DNA of 32,056 nucleotides from Myxococcus llanfairpwllgwyngyllgogerychwyrndrobwllllantysiliogogogochensis. GTDB taxonomy: Bacteria; Myxococcota; Myxococcia; Myxococcales; Myxococcaceae. The position numbers and the translations under genes were made by a program. Every line of letters starts with the position of its first letter. Positions within the stretch are counted from its first letter, which is position 1. Under the pieces are notes generated by a model. It had not been told where the DNA came from. It did no database searches and saw only the letters and a program-made list of their open reading frames with translations. The stretch covers positions 1-32,056 of the forward strand of contig NZ_VIFM01000120.1 of assembly GCF_006636215.1 (NCBI RefSeq), written 5' to 3'. Shown here piece after piece: positions 22,677 to 31,350 of the stretch.

Positions 22677-22935
22677 GCGTGCGGTTCCTTTCGGGGTGTT
22701 TCCATCCTGCGACATTCACCACGGACTCCGGCGCGTGAACCACCGGGTCGAGCAGGCCGCTGCGCAGCACCGTGCAACGCCTTGCGCAGACGACGCCCGC
22801 GGGACGCAATATCAGGCAGACACCGTCGTGGCCCAGGTGGTGCAAGCTGGCGTCCACGACTCAACAGGGAGCACCTGCTCCTCTCGATGCTTTCCGGGCC
22901 CGGCGGAAGCACTCATCCCCCACCTCACGACCGCC
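22677..22935. promoter_or_regulatory. Divergent intergenic region before the second giant lipoprotein
   Basis: This spacer carries promoters for the protease-like gene (-) and the repeat protein (+). A dyad GGAGCA-CC-TGCTCC at 22868-22881 lies 54 bases before the ATG at 22936. No clear Shine-Dalgarno precedes that ATG. No gene is supported here. Confidence 0.3.
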
Positions 22936-25900
22936 ATGCCTTCCACTTTCCCTCGTCACGCATCCGGGGGCGCCCTGCGCCTCTGTCTGGGTGTCGCGCT
23001 CCTCGCCTGGATGGGCTGTCGCTCACGACCTCCCGCCGAGCCCGTCGCCGCGCCCACGAGCACGGCGGTCAGCGCGCCCTTCGACGTCGCCTCCGTCATG
23101 AGGCAGGTCCACTTCGCGTACCGCCCCGAGGGCGAGCAGTGGAGCGGGGGCCATTCGACCTATGAGGTCCGGGCCTCCACGAACGGGATGTCCCTGTCGC
23201 CCTTCTCACCCCGGGATGGGCGGGTGAAGGGCGCGCCGCTGCATCTGGGACCGGCTCGGTTGCAACGAGGTGATGCACTCTTGAAACAGGGGGAGGCGAC
23301 AGGAAGCGTGGAGGCCAAGGGCCGCCTCCGCCTGGAGCGGGCGGAGCTCACGGAGCACCTGGCCAACGAGGAAGAAGGAGTCACCCAGTCGTGGCACCTG
23401 CCTGGAGCGCCGCGAGGCCAGGGAGACCTCCTGCTGCGCATGCGCGCCACGGGGCTTGCCTTCGTGGAGAGCACGGCCGAGGGGCTCCACTTCGCGGCCC
23501 CCCAGACGGGCCTTGGGTTCCGCTATGGCCATGCCACCTGGGTGGACAGCCAGGGCCAGCGCACGACGCTTCCAGTCGAATACGCGGACCAGTCCCTTGG
23601 ATTCCGCGTGCCCGAGGCGCTGCTGAAGTCCTCCGTCTTCCCGGTCACCCTCGCGACGGTCATCACCCCCGAGCAGGGCGTGGACCTGCCTGTCCACGGT
23701 CCCGCCTGGGGGGAATGGAAGGGCCCTCCCGCGGTGGGTTCCAATGGCACCGACTATCTCGTCGTCTGGTCCGACGCTCGTGGCGAGTACTACGGCGCGC
23801 TCCACGGCGTCCGGGTCTCGAGCGCGGGTGTGGTGCTGGACCCTTCCGGCATCAAGATTTCCACGGAGCCGGGTCACCAGGACTCGGCGGCGGTCGCCTC
23901 GAATGGCACGGACTATCTGGTCGTCTGGAGGACCCTGCCCGGTGGCATCACCGGCCCCACCGCGGACATCCAGGCCGCGCGAGTGACGAGCAACGGGCGC
24001 GTGGAAGACACCCCGAGCATCGCCCTCTCGCTCGACAGTCACGACGAACACGACCCGAAGGTGGCTTCGGTGGGTACGGACTACCTCGTCGTGTGGGAGC
24101 GACAGTATCCAAGTGGCGATAAGGCGAGCATCGTGGGCGCGCGGGTGACGAGTACGGGGCAGCGGCTGGAGCCCGTGGGCCTGAATCTGTCGCAGCCGTC
24201 GGACCGTCACTACAATCCTTCCGTGGCCTCCAATGGCACGCAGTACCTCGTGGTCTGGGAGGATTACGTCGCCCCGGGGAAGATAGACCTCCACGGAGCC
24301 CGGGTCTCTGCCCTGGGCGAGGTGGTGGCGGAGTCTCGCCGGGTCATCGCCAGCATGCACGAGCTGCAGATGCGCCCGTCGGTGGCCTCCCTTGGCACGG
24401 GGTTCCTCGTCGCCTGGGAGAGCATCGGTGACGCAGCCGGGGGTGGCATCTACTGCGCGCGCCTCTCGGCGGAGGGCGACGTGCTGGACGCCACCGGCCT
24501 GCTCATCTCCCGGCAACGCGCCAGCTATGTGGAGCCCCGCGTCAGCGCCAACGGGGCGAACTACCTCGTCGCGTGGGACCAGGGCAGCGGCGTCCATGGC
24601 GCGCTCGTGACGCCCGAGGGCACGCTCGGCCCGCAGCGGGCGCTGGGTCCCTCCACCTCCGTCCAGACGCGCATGTACCCCGCGGTGGCATCCAACGGCG
24701 CGGACTTCTTCGCGGTCTGGCTGAGCCAGGCGGCGACCACGTCGCGTAGCTCCCACATCATCGAGGGCACCCGGGTGACGGGGACGGGGGCGGTGGTGGA
24801 CTCGCCCACGCCTCGGGTCCTCACCACCGCGAGCAACACGCAGCTCGCGCCAGCGGTGGCGACCAACGGCACGAACTTCCTCGTGGTCTGGGAAGACCTT
24901 CGTGGCGGCGGCAGCGACGTCTACGGCGCGCGGGTGACGCCCACGGGTGAGCTGCTGGACCCACAGGGCATCGCGCTCTCCACCGCGGCCTTCGATCAGC
25001 GCGCGCCCGCCGTGGCCTCCAACGGCACGGACTATCTCGTCGTGTGGAGCACGTACGGCGCGGGCGCTCCGGCTGTCGCGGGCGTCCAGGTGGCGGGCTC
25101 GGGGCAGGTGCTGAGCCCACAGGCCCTGAGCATCTCCAACGTGGCCGAGGTGGAGGGTGGGGCGGCCGTGGCCTCGAACGGGACGGACTACCTGGTGGTC
25201 TGGGCGGATGACCTCGACTTCAACGGCCCCATTCTCGGGGCGCGGGTGACGAGGACGGGCGTGGTGCGGGACAAGCCCGCCATTCGAATCGCCAGGTCCT
25301 TCAGGTCCAGGTCCCTGCCCTCGGTGGCCTCCAACGGGAAGGACTACTTCGTCGTCTGGCAGGACGCGCGGAACACCACCACCACCACCAGCGTCAACAA
25401 TGACGTCTACGGCTCGCGGGTGACGAGCGCGGGCGCGGTGCTGGATACGCAAGGGCTGAGACTCGTCACCGCCCCCTCTGTGCGGCCGGAGCCTCGGCTC
25501 GCCTCGAATGGCGCGGACTACCTGGTGGTCTGGCGAGCGGCATACGCCGTCTTGGGGATGCGAGTGAGGAGCGACGGACAGGTCCTTGACCCCCAGGGCA
25601 TCCTCATCACCCAGTCGACGAAAGGCCATGCCTCCCCGAGCGTGGCCTCCCTGGGCGCGGAGTACCTCGTCGTCTGGAGGGATTTCCGGAACGAGGCCCC
25701 GGGTGTTTCGTCCTACAGGTTCAAGGGCGATATCTACGGGGCGCGGGTGACCGGGGCGGGGCTCGTTCGCGAGCCCGAGGGGTTGTCCATCGCGGCGGAC
25801 GCCCAGGCGGAGGAGGTCCCCGCCATCGTCGCGTCCCCTCTGCGACGGTCGGCCTTCGTCGTCTACCAGCGCTATGACGCTTCGCCGTCCATCCAGAGCA

Positions 25901-27840
25901 GGCGAAGCCGTGGACGGTTTGTCTCCTTCAACGACAACGAGCCGCCCACCGCGCTGGGGCAGAGCCTTCTGCTCCCCGAGGACTCCGCGCTCGCGCTCAT
26001 CCTCCAGGGGACGGACCCCGAGGGGCAGGGGCTCACGTACTCCCTGGGCCCCGCGCCATCGCATGGCACCCTGGGGGGAGCGGGCGTGGACTACCTCTAC
26101 ACGCCAGCGGCCCAGTACCACGGCCTCGACAGCTTCACCTTCCAGGTCTCGGATGGGGAGCTGCTCTCCGCGCCAGCGACCGTCTCTTTCCAGGTGACGC
26201 CCGTCAATGACCCACCGTCGGTACCGGGGCTGCTGGGGCCCGCGGATGGCACCGAGTCCGAGGGAGGACTCTTCACCTTCACCTGGAGCGCCTCCACGGA
26301 CATCGAGGGAGACGCCGTGAGCTACCACCTGGAGCTCCTCCAGGATGGAGTCGTGACGCGGACGCGCGTCACCGCGTCGACCACGTACACGCTGCCTCAG
26401 GCGGAGGGGCTTCCCGTGGGGCGTTACTCCTGGCGGGTGCGGGCCGTGGACGCAAGGAGCGCCTCGAGCGCGCCTTCCGCTGAGCGAGTCGTCATCTCCC
26501 TGCCTCGAAGGAACGAGCCGCCCATCGCGAACGGCCATACCGCCGCCACGAACGAGGACACCGCGCTGTCACTCGTCCTGCGGGGACAGGACCCGGAGGG
26601 GCAGGCCCTCACCTTCACCGTGACGACGCCGCCAGCGAATGGAGTGCTTGCGGGACAGGGGGCCGCGTTGACGTACACGCCTCGCGCGAACTTCCACGGG
26701 GCCGACAGCTTCGTGTTCACGGTCTCCGATGGAGAGCTGTCGTCCGCTCCGGCGACGGTGTCTCTCCAGGTCGACCCGGTCAACGACGCCCCATCCGTCC
26801 CCAGGCTCTTGTCGCCCGCGGACGGTGTGTCCCAGGCGGTGAGCGGTCGAGTCACCTTCCAATGGGAAGCCGCCACGGACCTCGAGGCGGACGCGGTGAG
26901 CTATGAGGTGGAGTTGCTCCAGGCGGGCGTCGTCGTCCACCGCCATGCCACGGCGCGGACGTCGCGTGCGCTCGGCGATGAGGAGGCGCTGCCGGCGGGT
27001 GTCTGGCGTTGGCGCGTGAGCGCGAGCGACTCCCACGGTGCTTCCAGCGGGCCCTCCGCGGAGTGGTCCTTCATCGTTCCTCCGAAGCCCGACCTGCCGC
27101 CCTCGGCGACCGAGGGTGAGGTGGCCACCTCGGAGGACACGGACATCGCAGTGACGCTCCAGGGACAGGACCCCGAAGGCCGCACGCTCACGTTCAGCAT
27201 CGAGTCCCCTCCGGAGCACGGCACCTTGAGCGGCGAGGGCGCGGAGCGCGGCTACACGCCGGCCGCGAACTTCCACGGAGAGGACCGCATCACCTTCCGC
27301 GTCTCCGATGGCGTGCATGAGTCCGAGCCCGCCACGGTGTCCATCCACGTGGCGCCCATCAATGACTCACCTTCGATGCCCCGGCTCCTGTCGCCCGTGG
27401 ACGGAGCCGTGGTGGAGGGAGGACTTGCCACGTTCCAGTGGGAGGCAGCCGTGGACGTCGATGGGGACGCGTTGGACTACGTGTTGGAGTTCCTCCAGGA
27501 GGGGCGCGTCGTCCGGACCTTCGCGCTCCCGGGGGCCACGTCGCGAGAGCTGAAGGGAGAGGACGAGCGACTCGCGGTGGGACTGCATTCCTGGCGGGTT
27601 CGTGCGGTGGACAACCAGGGCGGGCACAGCGCCACGGAGCCCTCGCGCGCCCTCACCGTGGTTCCTCGCGCGTCGCCGCCTCCCGTCGACCCTGGAACCG
27701 GGAATGAGAGGCCACGGACTTCTGGATGTGGCTGTGAGGCGCATCCAGGGGCGGGCGCCTCGGCGCCGTTTGCCTTCGCGCTCGTGCTCCTCCTCGGACG
27801 GCTCGTGCGCCGGGGTTCCCGTTCGTTTCTATCGGTATAG
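22936..27840 (+). CDS. Giant surface lipoprotein: NGTDYLVVW repeats, Ig/cadherin-like and FN3-like modules, MYXO-CTERM
   Basis: This 1634-residue protein begins at the ATG at 22936 with a lipoprotein signal ending LLAWMGC (Cys28). Residues 45-250 form an N-terminal domain common in myxobacterial repeat proteins (VHFAYRPEGEQWSGGHSTYE; ATWVDSQGQRTTLPVEYADQ). About 260-980 hold 13 clear copies and one decayed copy of VASNGTDYLVVWxD...GARVTxxGxVLDxxGI, about 50-60 residues each, likely blades of a propeller. About 998-1580 hold three alternating pairs of a cadherin/Big-like module (EDTALSLVLRGQDPEGQALT) and an FN3-like module (FTWSASTDIEGDAVSYHLEL...SWRVRAVDA). The end is SGCGCEA, a hydrophobic helix and RRGSR, a good MYXO-CTERM. 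A surface-displayed binding protein is inferred. The long frame upstream of 22936 is not used. Confidence 0.92.
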   Translation: MPSTFPRHASGGALRLCLGVALLAWMGCRSRPPAEPVAAPTSTAVSAPFDVASVMRQVHFAYRPEGEQWSGGHSTYEVRASTNGMSLSPFSPRDGRVKGAPLHLGPARLQRGDALLKQGEATGSVEAKGRLRLERAELTEHLANEEEGVTQSWHLPGAPRGQGDLLLRMRATGLAFVESTAEGLHFAAPQTGLGFRYGHATWVDSQGQRTTLPVEYADQSLGFRVPEALLKSSVFPVTLATVITPEQGVDLPVHGPAWGEWKGPPAVGSNGTDYLVVWSDARGEYYGALHGVRVSSAGVVLDPSGIKISTEPGHQDSAAVASNGTDYLVVWRTLPGGITGPTADIQAARVTSNGRVEDTPSIALSLDSHDEHDPKVASVGTDYLVVWERQYPSGDKASIVGARVTSTGQRLEPVGLNLSQPSDRHYNPSVASNGTQYLVVWEDYVAPGKIDLHGARVSALGEVVAESRRVIASMHELQMRPSVASLGTGFLVAWESIGDAAGGGIYCARLSAEGDVLDATGLLISRQRASYVEPRVSANGANYLVAWDQGSGVHGALVTPEGTLGPQRALGPSTSVQTRMYPAVASNGADFFAVWLSQAATTSRSSHIIEGTRVTGTGAVVDSPTPRVLTTASNTQLAPAVATNGTNFLVVWEDLRGGGSDVYGARVTPTGELLDPQGIALSTAAFDQRAPAVASNGTDYLVVWSTYGAGAPAVAGVQVAGSGQVLSPQALSISNVAEVEGGAAVASNGTDYLVVWADDLDFNGPILGARVTRTGVVRDKPAIRIARSFRSRSLPSVASNGKDYFVVWQDARNTTTTTSVNNDVYGSRVTSAGAVLDTQGLRLVTAPSVRPEPRLASNGADYLVVWRAAYAVLGMRVRSDGQVLDPQGILITQSTKGHASPSVASLGAEYLVVWRDFRNEAPGVSSYRFKGDIYGARVTGAGLVREPEGLSIAADAQAEEVPAIVASPLRRSAFVVYQRYDASPSIQSRRSRGRFVSFNDNEPPTALGQSLLLPEDSALALILQGTDPEGQGLTYSLGPAPSHGTLGGAGVDYLYTPAAQYHGLDSFTFQVSDGELLSAPATVSFQVTPVNDPPSVPGLLGPADGTESEGGLFTFTWSASTDIEGDAVSYHLELLQDGVVTRTRVTASTTYTLPQAEGLPVGRYSWRVRAVDARSASSAPSAERVVISLPRRNEPPIANGHTAATNEDTALSLVLRGQDPEGQALTFTVTTPPANGVLAGQGAALTYTPRANFHGADSFVFTVSDGELSSAPATVSLQVDPVNDAPSVPRLLSPADGVSQAVSGRVTFQWEAATDLEADAVSYEVELLQAGVVVHRHATARTSRALGDEEALPAGVWRWRVSASDSHGASSGPSAEWSFIVPPKPDLPPSATEGEVATSEDTDIAVTLQGQDPEGRTLTFSIESPPEHGTLSGEGAERGYTPAANFHGEDRITFRVSDGVHESEPATVSIHVAPINDSPSMPRLLSPVDGAVVEGGLATFQWEAAVDVDGDALDYVLEFLQEGRVVRTFALPGATSRELKGEDERLAVGLHSWRVRAVDNQGGHSATEPSRALTVVPRASPPPVDPGTGNERPRTSGCGCEAHPGAGASAPFAFALVLLLGRLVRRGSRSFLSV
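23710..25880 (+). repeat. Tandem VASNGTDYLVVW repeats (13 plus one decayed)
   Basis: Units are marked by P(A/S)VASNGTDYLVVW and, about 25 codons later, GARVTxxGxVL. The seventh (NGADFFAVW), fifth (LGTGFLVAW) and sixth (NGANYLVAW) are more divergent. The last (ASPLRRSAFVVYQRY) has lost most of the motif. Confidence 0.85.
25930..27670 (+). repeat. Three tandem pairs of cadherin/Big-like and FN3-like modules
   Basis: Each pair is about 190-200 codons. The first half contains EDTALxLxLxGxDPEG and FHGxDSFxFxVSDGE. The second half contains VNDxPSVPxLLxPxDG and a W-R-V-x-A strand. Similar wording in all three pairs shows recent duplication of the pair as a unit. Confidence 0.8.
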
Positions 27841-27902
27841 GCAGCACACGCTTAGAGTGCTCCCCGTCACGTTGTCAGGCCCAGAAGGGCCGGGAGCCAG
27901 GA

Positions 27903-28265
27903 ATGTCGCCGACGCTGAAGTGGGCGCTTGGAGCGCTGGTGGGACTTCCGTTGATGTGCTGCGGCTGCGGCGGCATGTGGTTCCGGGGTCAGTTTCCCCA
28001 TGAGGAGGCGCTCGCTCGGGTCGTGAACCATCAGCAGGTCATCCAGACACTGGGCGCGCCCGTGAGTGGCAGCTTCTTCTTCTCGGGCACGACCCAGGCT
28101 CGTGACGATAACGCAGTCGCCGAAATGCAGATTGCGCTCTCGGGAAGCAAGCAGGACGGCGTGCTGCATGTGAAGGCGGTTCAGACAAGCCAGGTCTGGG
28201 GATTCAGCCGCCTTCGAGTGATGGCGCAGGACGGCAAGGTCATCAACGTCGTCGCCGAGTTCTGA
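27903..28265 (+). CDS. Coa1-like (cytochrome c oxidase assembly factor 1 family) small membrane protein
   Basis: This 120-residue protein has one hydrophobic N-terminal segment (LKWALGALVGLPLMCCGCGG, residues 5-24), then a small alpha/beta domain: VVNHQQVIQTLGAPVSGSFF, a central strand around MQIALSGSKQDGVLHVKAV, and W-G-F-SRLRVMAQDGKVINV at the end. The LGxPV and GSKxxGxLxVxA patterns match the bacterial Coa1/Tim21-type family. In mitochondria Coa1 helps assemble complex IV. In bacteria the role is not established, and no oxidase gene is nearby. The next gene follows after eight bases, so the two form an operon. A small hairpin, GGCCC-AGAA-GGGCC at 27878-27891, precedes the ribosome binding site. 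Confidence 0.75.
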   Translation: MSPTLKWALGALVGLPLMCCGCGGMWFRGQFPHEEALARVVNHQQVIQTLGAPVSGSFFFSGTTQARDDNAVAEMQIALSGSKQDGVLHVKAVQTSQVWGFSRLRVMAQDGKVINVVAEF

Positions 28266-28273
28266 ACAGGCCC

Positions 28274-29158
28274 ATGATTCGGCTCGATGAACTCGGTGAA
28301 GTGACGACGTTCGCGGAAGTCGCCAGGCGGTTTGCCGGAGCGGATTGGCTCACCTCGTTCCTGGAGACCGAGGATTTAAACGACCCAGAGACCAATGGCA
28401 TCGTCGTGCCACGCATCGTCAATGCCAGCGTGCGTTGCGAGGACACCATCAAGAGCGGGCGAGGTCCATGGGCCGTCGTCATCGATGGAGACCTCGAGAC
28501 GAGTGGTGACCTCGTGTGCAGGACCAACGACTACCTGTCGAGCGCGCTGGTGGTGACTGGCGACGTGCGCGCGAGAAACGTGCGCTTCGCCGCGAGCGCA
28601 CGCGTCGAGATAAAGGGCAACCTGATTGTCGGCGGCGGGCTCGGCATCGTGAGTGGAGCGTGGGGCGACGGCGGCGCGGTATTGGTGGCGCGTTCGTGTG
28701 AAGCCGCTCTCGTGTTGCTGGATGGCACCACGTGCGTCGACGCGGACCGGTGCCGCCGCACGGTGGTGTGTGGGGCGCGCGGTTGGACCGAGTTCACCCC
28801 CGACATCCACGACCACGCGACGTTCGATGAAGTGTTCGAGCCCACCGTGTTCGATGCGGACGGCTCTGTCGACTATGACCGCGTGATGTCCCTCGCGAAC
28901 GCAGGGCGCTCCGCGCTGAAGCCCGAGGTCGAGGACCGGCTGCGTCAGGGCAAGGGCCTGGCACCACGCGCGGCGCTCACATGGCTGGCGAGTGATTCGC
29001 GCAGCCAGGCGCTCATGGCGCTCGGCGATGACGCGTCGATGGCGGTGCTCGTCGAGTTGTTGGCGGAGCGCGGCCACTCGGTATCCATTGAGAGCCTTGC
29101 GCGCTCGGTGCGAGCCATGCGTGGAGTTCGTCTCGGTGGACCGTCCCCAGGCACTTGA
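28274..29158 (+). CDS. Beta-helix-like soluble protein of unknown function
   Basis: This is a 294-residue protein I do not recognise as a named family. Residues 40-150 contain short strand repeats of the form VVIDGDLETSGDLVCR, ALVVTGDVRARNVRF and ARVEIKGNLIVGGGLGI, as in small beta-helices and bactofilin-like proteins. This is followed by AVLVARSCEAALVLLDGTTC, then a helical C-terminal part (about 205-290) with a HEAT-like feel (ALTWLASDSRSQALMALGDD). There is no signal peptide. It is the second gene of a pair with the Coa1-like gene. Proteins with this VxGDL strand pattern often occur in myxobacterial accessory regions. A polymer-forming or partner-binding role is possible but unproven. Confidence 0.8.
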   Translation: MIRLDELGEVTTFAEVARRFAGADWLTSFLETEDLNDPETNGIVVPRIVNASVRCEDTIKSGRGPWAVVIDGDLETSGDLVCRTNDYLSSALVVTGDVRARNVRFAASARVEIKGNLIVGGGLGIVSGAWGDGGAVLVARSCEAALVLLDGTTCVDADRCRRTVVCGARGWTEFTPDIHDHATFDEVFEPTVFDADGSVDYDRVMSLANAGRSALKPEVEDRLRQGKGLAPRAALTWLASDSRSQALMALGDDASMAVLVELLAERGHSVSIESLARSVRAMRGVRLGGPSPGT

Positions 29159-29346
29159 TCCAGGGTCTGACGGCGACCGCATATCGCGGGCATCCTGACG
29201 CTCCCAATTCATTCATCTTCAATCAACAGCCCCGGGAGCTCACCACCGTTGGCGCGCGGTACCAGACCTCCATCACCCTGAGCAACGACCCGCGGATCCC
29301 CTGTCCGGACTACGCCTTCAAGAGGATCCTCGTCACCAATATCTAA
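29155..29346 (+). pseudogene. Short open frame, probably the 3' remnant of a lost gene
   Basis: In a frame overlapping the stop of the previous gene, residues read FIFNQQPRELTTVGARYQTS and then NDPRIPCPDYAFKRILVTNI before TAA. Third-position GC is strong from about 29215 to the stop but not before, so only the end looks like real coding sequence. The nominal TTG start at 29155 has no ribosome binding site. It looks like the C-terminus of a secreted or binding protein whose front is missing. No family is recognised. Confidence 0.35.
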
Positions 29347-29403
29347 CGCCCTCCGGTCCGCTGCATAAGGAATGCAGCGGCGTCTGTCGCACTTCAGAGG
29401 GCG
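29347..29403. terminator. Nested inverted repeats after the orphan fragment
   Basis: Just after the TAA, an outer 7-base pair of arms (CGCCCTC at 29347-29353, GAGGGCG at 29397-29403) encloses a perfect nine-pair hairpin, CCGCTGCAT-AAGGA-ATGCAGCGG (29358-29380). It is probably a strong terminator for the upstream genes. A small structured RNA cannot be excluded. The rest of the stretch to 29507 shows no gene. Confidence 0.5.
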
Positions 29404-29507
29404 CCATGTCGGACGTGGGACGGGCTGTGGACAGGCATTGACGCGCGCATGACGCAGCGACCGGATTGGGGGCGCCTGACGCGGAAGGTTCGGCTTCGCC
29501 CGGCAGG

Positions 29508-30404
29508 TCAGGGCCCGAGGAAGGGCTCGACGGTTGTAATCATCGCGGGGGACTCGAACAGGTCGTAGTGCGTGTGGCCGGGCAGGATGGCGAGGCTCGA
29601 CTTGGGGCGACCACTGCCGTCGAGGCCTCCGTCGCGCTGGCCCCCGCCGAGCAGTTCGTAGAACCGCGCGATGTACGAGGGCGGCATGGAGTCCGCGTCG
29701 GCGAACACGAGGAGCACGGGCATGGGGAGCTTCGAGACCTCCACGGACCAGTCGTAGGGGCGACGCTGGAGCTCGCCGGTCTTGTCGATGAGGCGCGCGA
29801 AGCCCGTCGCATCAGGCGCGATGGCGGCGTAGGTCTGGTACACCGGCGCGGGCTTCATCATGTCGGCGAGCGCGCCCGTCAGGTGCTGGAACGCCGTGGC
29901 CACCTCCGGGTACCAGCCGGTACTGCTGAACGGCGAACTCACCACGACGAGCTTGCGCACCCGCGACGGATGTTGGACGGCGAGGCGCAGGCCGACGCCC
30001 CCGCCGAGCGAGTAGCCCAGTACATCCGCTTGCGGCACGCGCAGCTCGTCGAGCAGGGCCGCGAAGTCGTCCGCCAACTGCTCGTAGCGCAAGGGGCGGT
30101 CGATGTCGGCGGTCCTGCCGTGGCCCTGGAGGTCGACCGAGATGACCTGGCGCCCCTGCGCGAGGCGCGTCGCGACCGGCGCGTCCATCAGGGTGTTGTG
30201 GAGTCCTCCGTGCAGCAACACGAGCGGCAGGACTCCGTCAGCGGGGACGCCGCGCACCTCGTAATAGAGGCGCAGGCCATTCACCTGGGCATGGCCGGTC
30301 TTCGTCGGGAGGGTGGGGGTCGTCATGGAGGAAGCGCCTCGGGAGGAGGGAATGGAGGAGCAGGAGACGGCGAGGAGGGACAGCGCGACAAGGAGCGTTC
30401 TCAC
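29508..30404 (-). CDS. Alpha/beta hydrolase lipoprotein, coupled to ECF sigma factor
   Basis: This is a 298-residue protein. Its start is taken as GTG 30404, which overlaps the sigma-factor stop as GTGA, has GGAGGT seven bases upstream, and opens a lipoprotein signal (VRTLLVALSLLAVSC, Cys15). The hydrolase fold is typical: LVLLHGGLHNTLMD (61-74), DLQGHGRT, nucleophile GYSLGG with Ser132, acid probably in LVFADADSMP, and GHTHYD with His277/His279 near the end. The closest general group is proline-iminopeptidase or haloperoxidase-like hydrolases. The substrate is unknown. Overlap with the sigma gene suggests it is the enzyme whose expression that factor drives. Confidence 0.9.
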   Translation of the reverse strand: MRTLLVALSLLAVSCSSIPSSRGASSMTTPTLPTKTGHAQVNGLRLYYEVRGVPADGVLPLVLLHGGLHNTLMDAPVATRLAQGRQVISVDLQGHGRTADIDRPLRYEQLADDFAALLDELRVPQADVLGYSLGGGVGLRLAVQHPSRVRKLVVVSSPFSSTGWYPEVATAFQHLTGALADMMKPAPVYQTYAAIAPDATGFARLIDKTGELQRRPYDWSVEVSKLPMPVLLVFADADSMPPSYIARFYELLGGGQRDGGLDGSGRPKSSLAILPGHTHYDLFESPAMITTVEPFLGP

Positions 30405-31324
30405 GCGAGCACCTCCGGCAGACCGAAGGCGGCCTTCAGCCTGGGTTCGAACGTCGTAATCTCGTGGATGCGGCCGTCGCGTACATGCAGCACGTCGAGC
30501 TTGAAGGCGCGGAACGCGGGGTCTCCCGGTCGTCGCAGGTAGCTCATGGCCGCGGGCATGCGGTTGGCCCACGCCGGCACCAGTCGCCACTCGCCCATGG
30601 CATTCGCGCGCTCCATGAGCGGGAGCACCTGGTCCACGCCCTCGAAACACGCGGGCAGTGGGGGCATGGTCACCCGCACGTCGCGCGTGAGCAGCGCGAT
30701 GGACGCCTTGCAGTCGCCGCTCTGGTGCGCCGAGATGAACGCCTCCAGCAGCGCGCGCTCGTCGGCGCTCACCGTGTCGCCGCGCGCGGGGGGCTCGTGG
30801 CGCGAGAGCGTGGCGCGGGCACGCTGGAGGCTGCTGTTGACCGCCGCGACCGAGGTCTCCAGCAGGGAGGCCGTCTCAGCCGCGGACCCGTCCAGGAGCT
30901 CGCACAACACGAAGGCCGCCCGCTGCCTCGGCGGCAGTCGCTGGATGACGGCCAGGTAGCCCAGGGCGATGGACTCGCGCGTGACGGCCTCCTCTTCGAG
31001 CAGGACGTCCGGGTAGGGCTGCAGCCAGGGAATCTCGGCGAACGAACGCGCGGAGGCCGCCTGCCGCGAAGAGCTTCGCAGGTGGTCGAGGCAGGCGTTC
31101 GTGGCGATGCGGTACAGCCAGCGCCGCATCCCGGCTTCACCGCCGCTCGCGTCGAACGCATCGCGCGCATTCCACGCGCGCAGCAGCGTTTCCTGCACCA
31201 GGTCGTCGGCCTCCGCGAACGAGCCGACCATGCGGTAGCAGTGGAGATGCAGCGCGCGGCGGTGCGGCCGCACGAGCGCGTCGAAGGCGGTCATCAGGGG
31301 CGGGGAGGGTGTGGTCTCTATCAT
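30401..31324 (-). CDS. ECF-type RNA polymerase sigma factor with SnoaL-like C-terminal domain
   Basis: This 307-residue sigma factor directs RNA polymerase to specific promoters. Region 2 is at about 16-85 (LHLHCYRMVGSFAEADDLVQ, ETLLRAW, LYRIATNACLDHLR). Region 4 is at about 125-172 (VIQRLPPRQRAAFVLCELLD, SVAAVNSSLQRARATL). The last 120 residues form a SnoaL/NTF2-like domain (ALLEAFISAHQSGDCKASIA, DVLHVRDGRIHEITTFEP), as in the SigG/TIGR02960-type ECF group, where the extra domain replaces an anti-sigma factor in control. A GTG six bases upstream (31330) is an equally possible start. A 26-base perfect palindrome lies 27 bases upstream of the ATG. It is translationally coupled to the hydrolase gene. 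Confidence 0.93.
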   Translation of the reverse strand: MIETTPSPPLMTAFDALVRPHRRALHLHCYRMVGSFAEADDLVQETLLRAWNARDAFDASGGEAGMRRWLYRIATNACLDHLRSSSRQAASARSFAEIPWLQPYPDVLLEEEAVTRESIALGYLAVIQRLPPRQRAAFVLCELLDGSAAETASLLETSVAAVNSSLQRARATLSRHEPPARGDTVSADERALLEAFISAHQSGDCKASIALLTRDVRVTMPPLPACFEGVDQVLPLMERANAMGEWRLVPAWANRMPAAMSYLRRPGDPAFRAFKLDVLHVRDGRIHEITTFEPRLKAAFGLPEVLA

Positions 31325-31350
31325 CCACACCCAAACGACGCGGAGGGGCC

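Noticed and set aside
22597..22935. Upstream in-frame extension of the second giant protein by 113 codons
   Set aside because: It overlaps the divergent protease-like gene and its promoter, and would bury the lipoprotein signal that begins at 22936.
23206..26538. Open frame of 1110 codons on the minus strand, antisense to the second giant repeat protein
   Set aside because: It is fully inside a well-supported gene and its sequence is low-complexity (Arg/Gly/Asp/His rich) as expected from the complement of repeats in GC-rich DNA. No domain, signal or ribosome binding site.
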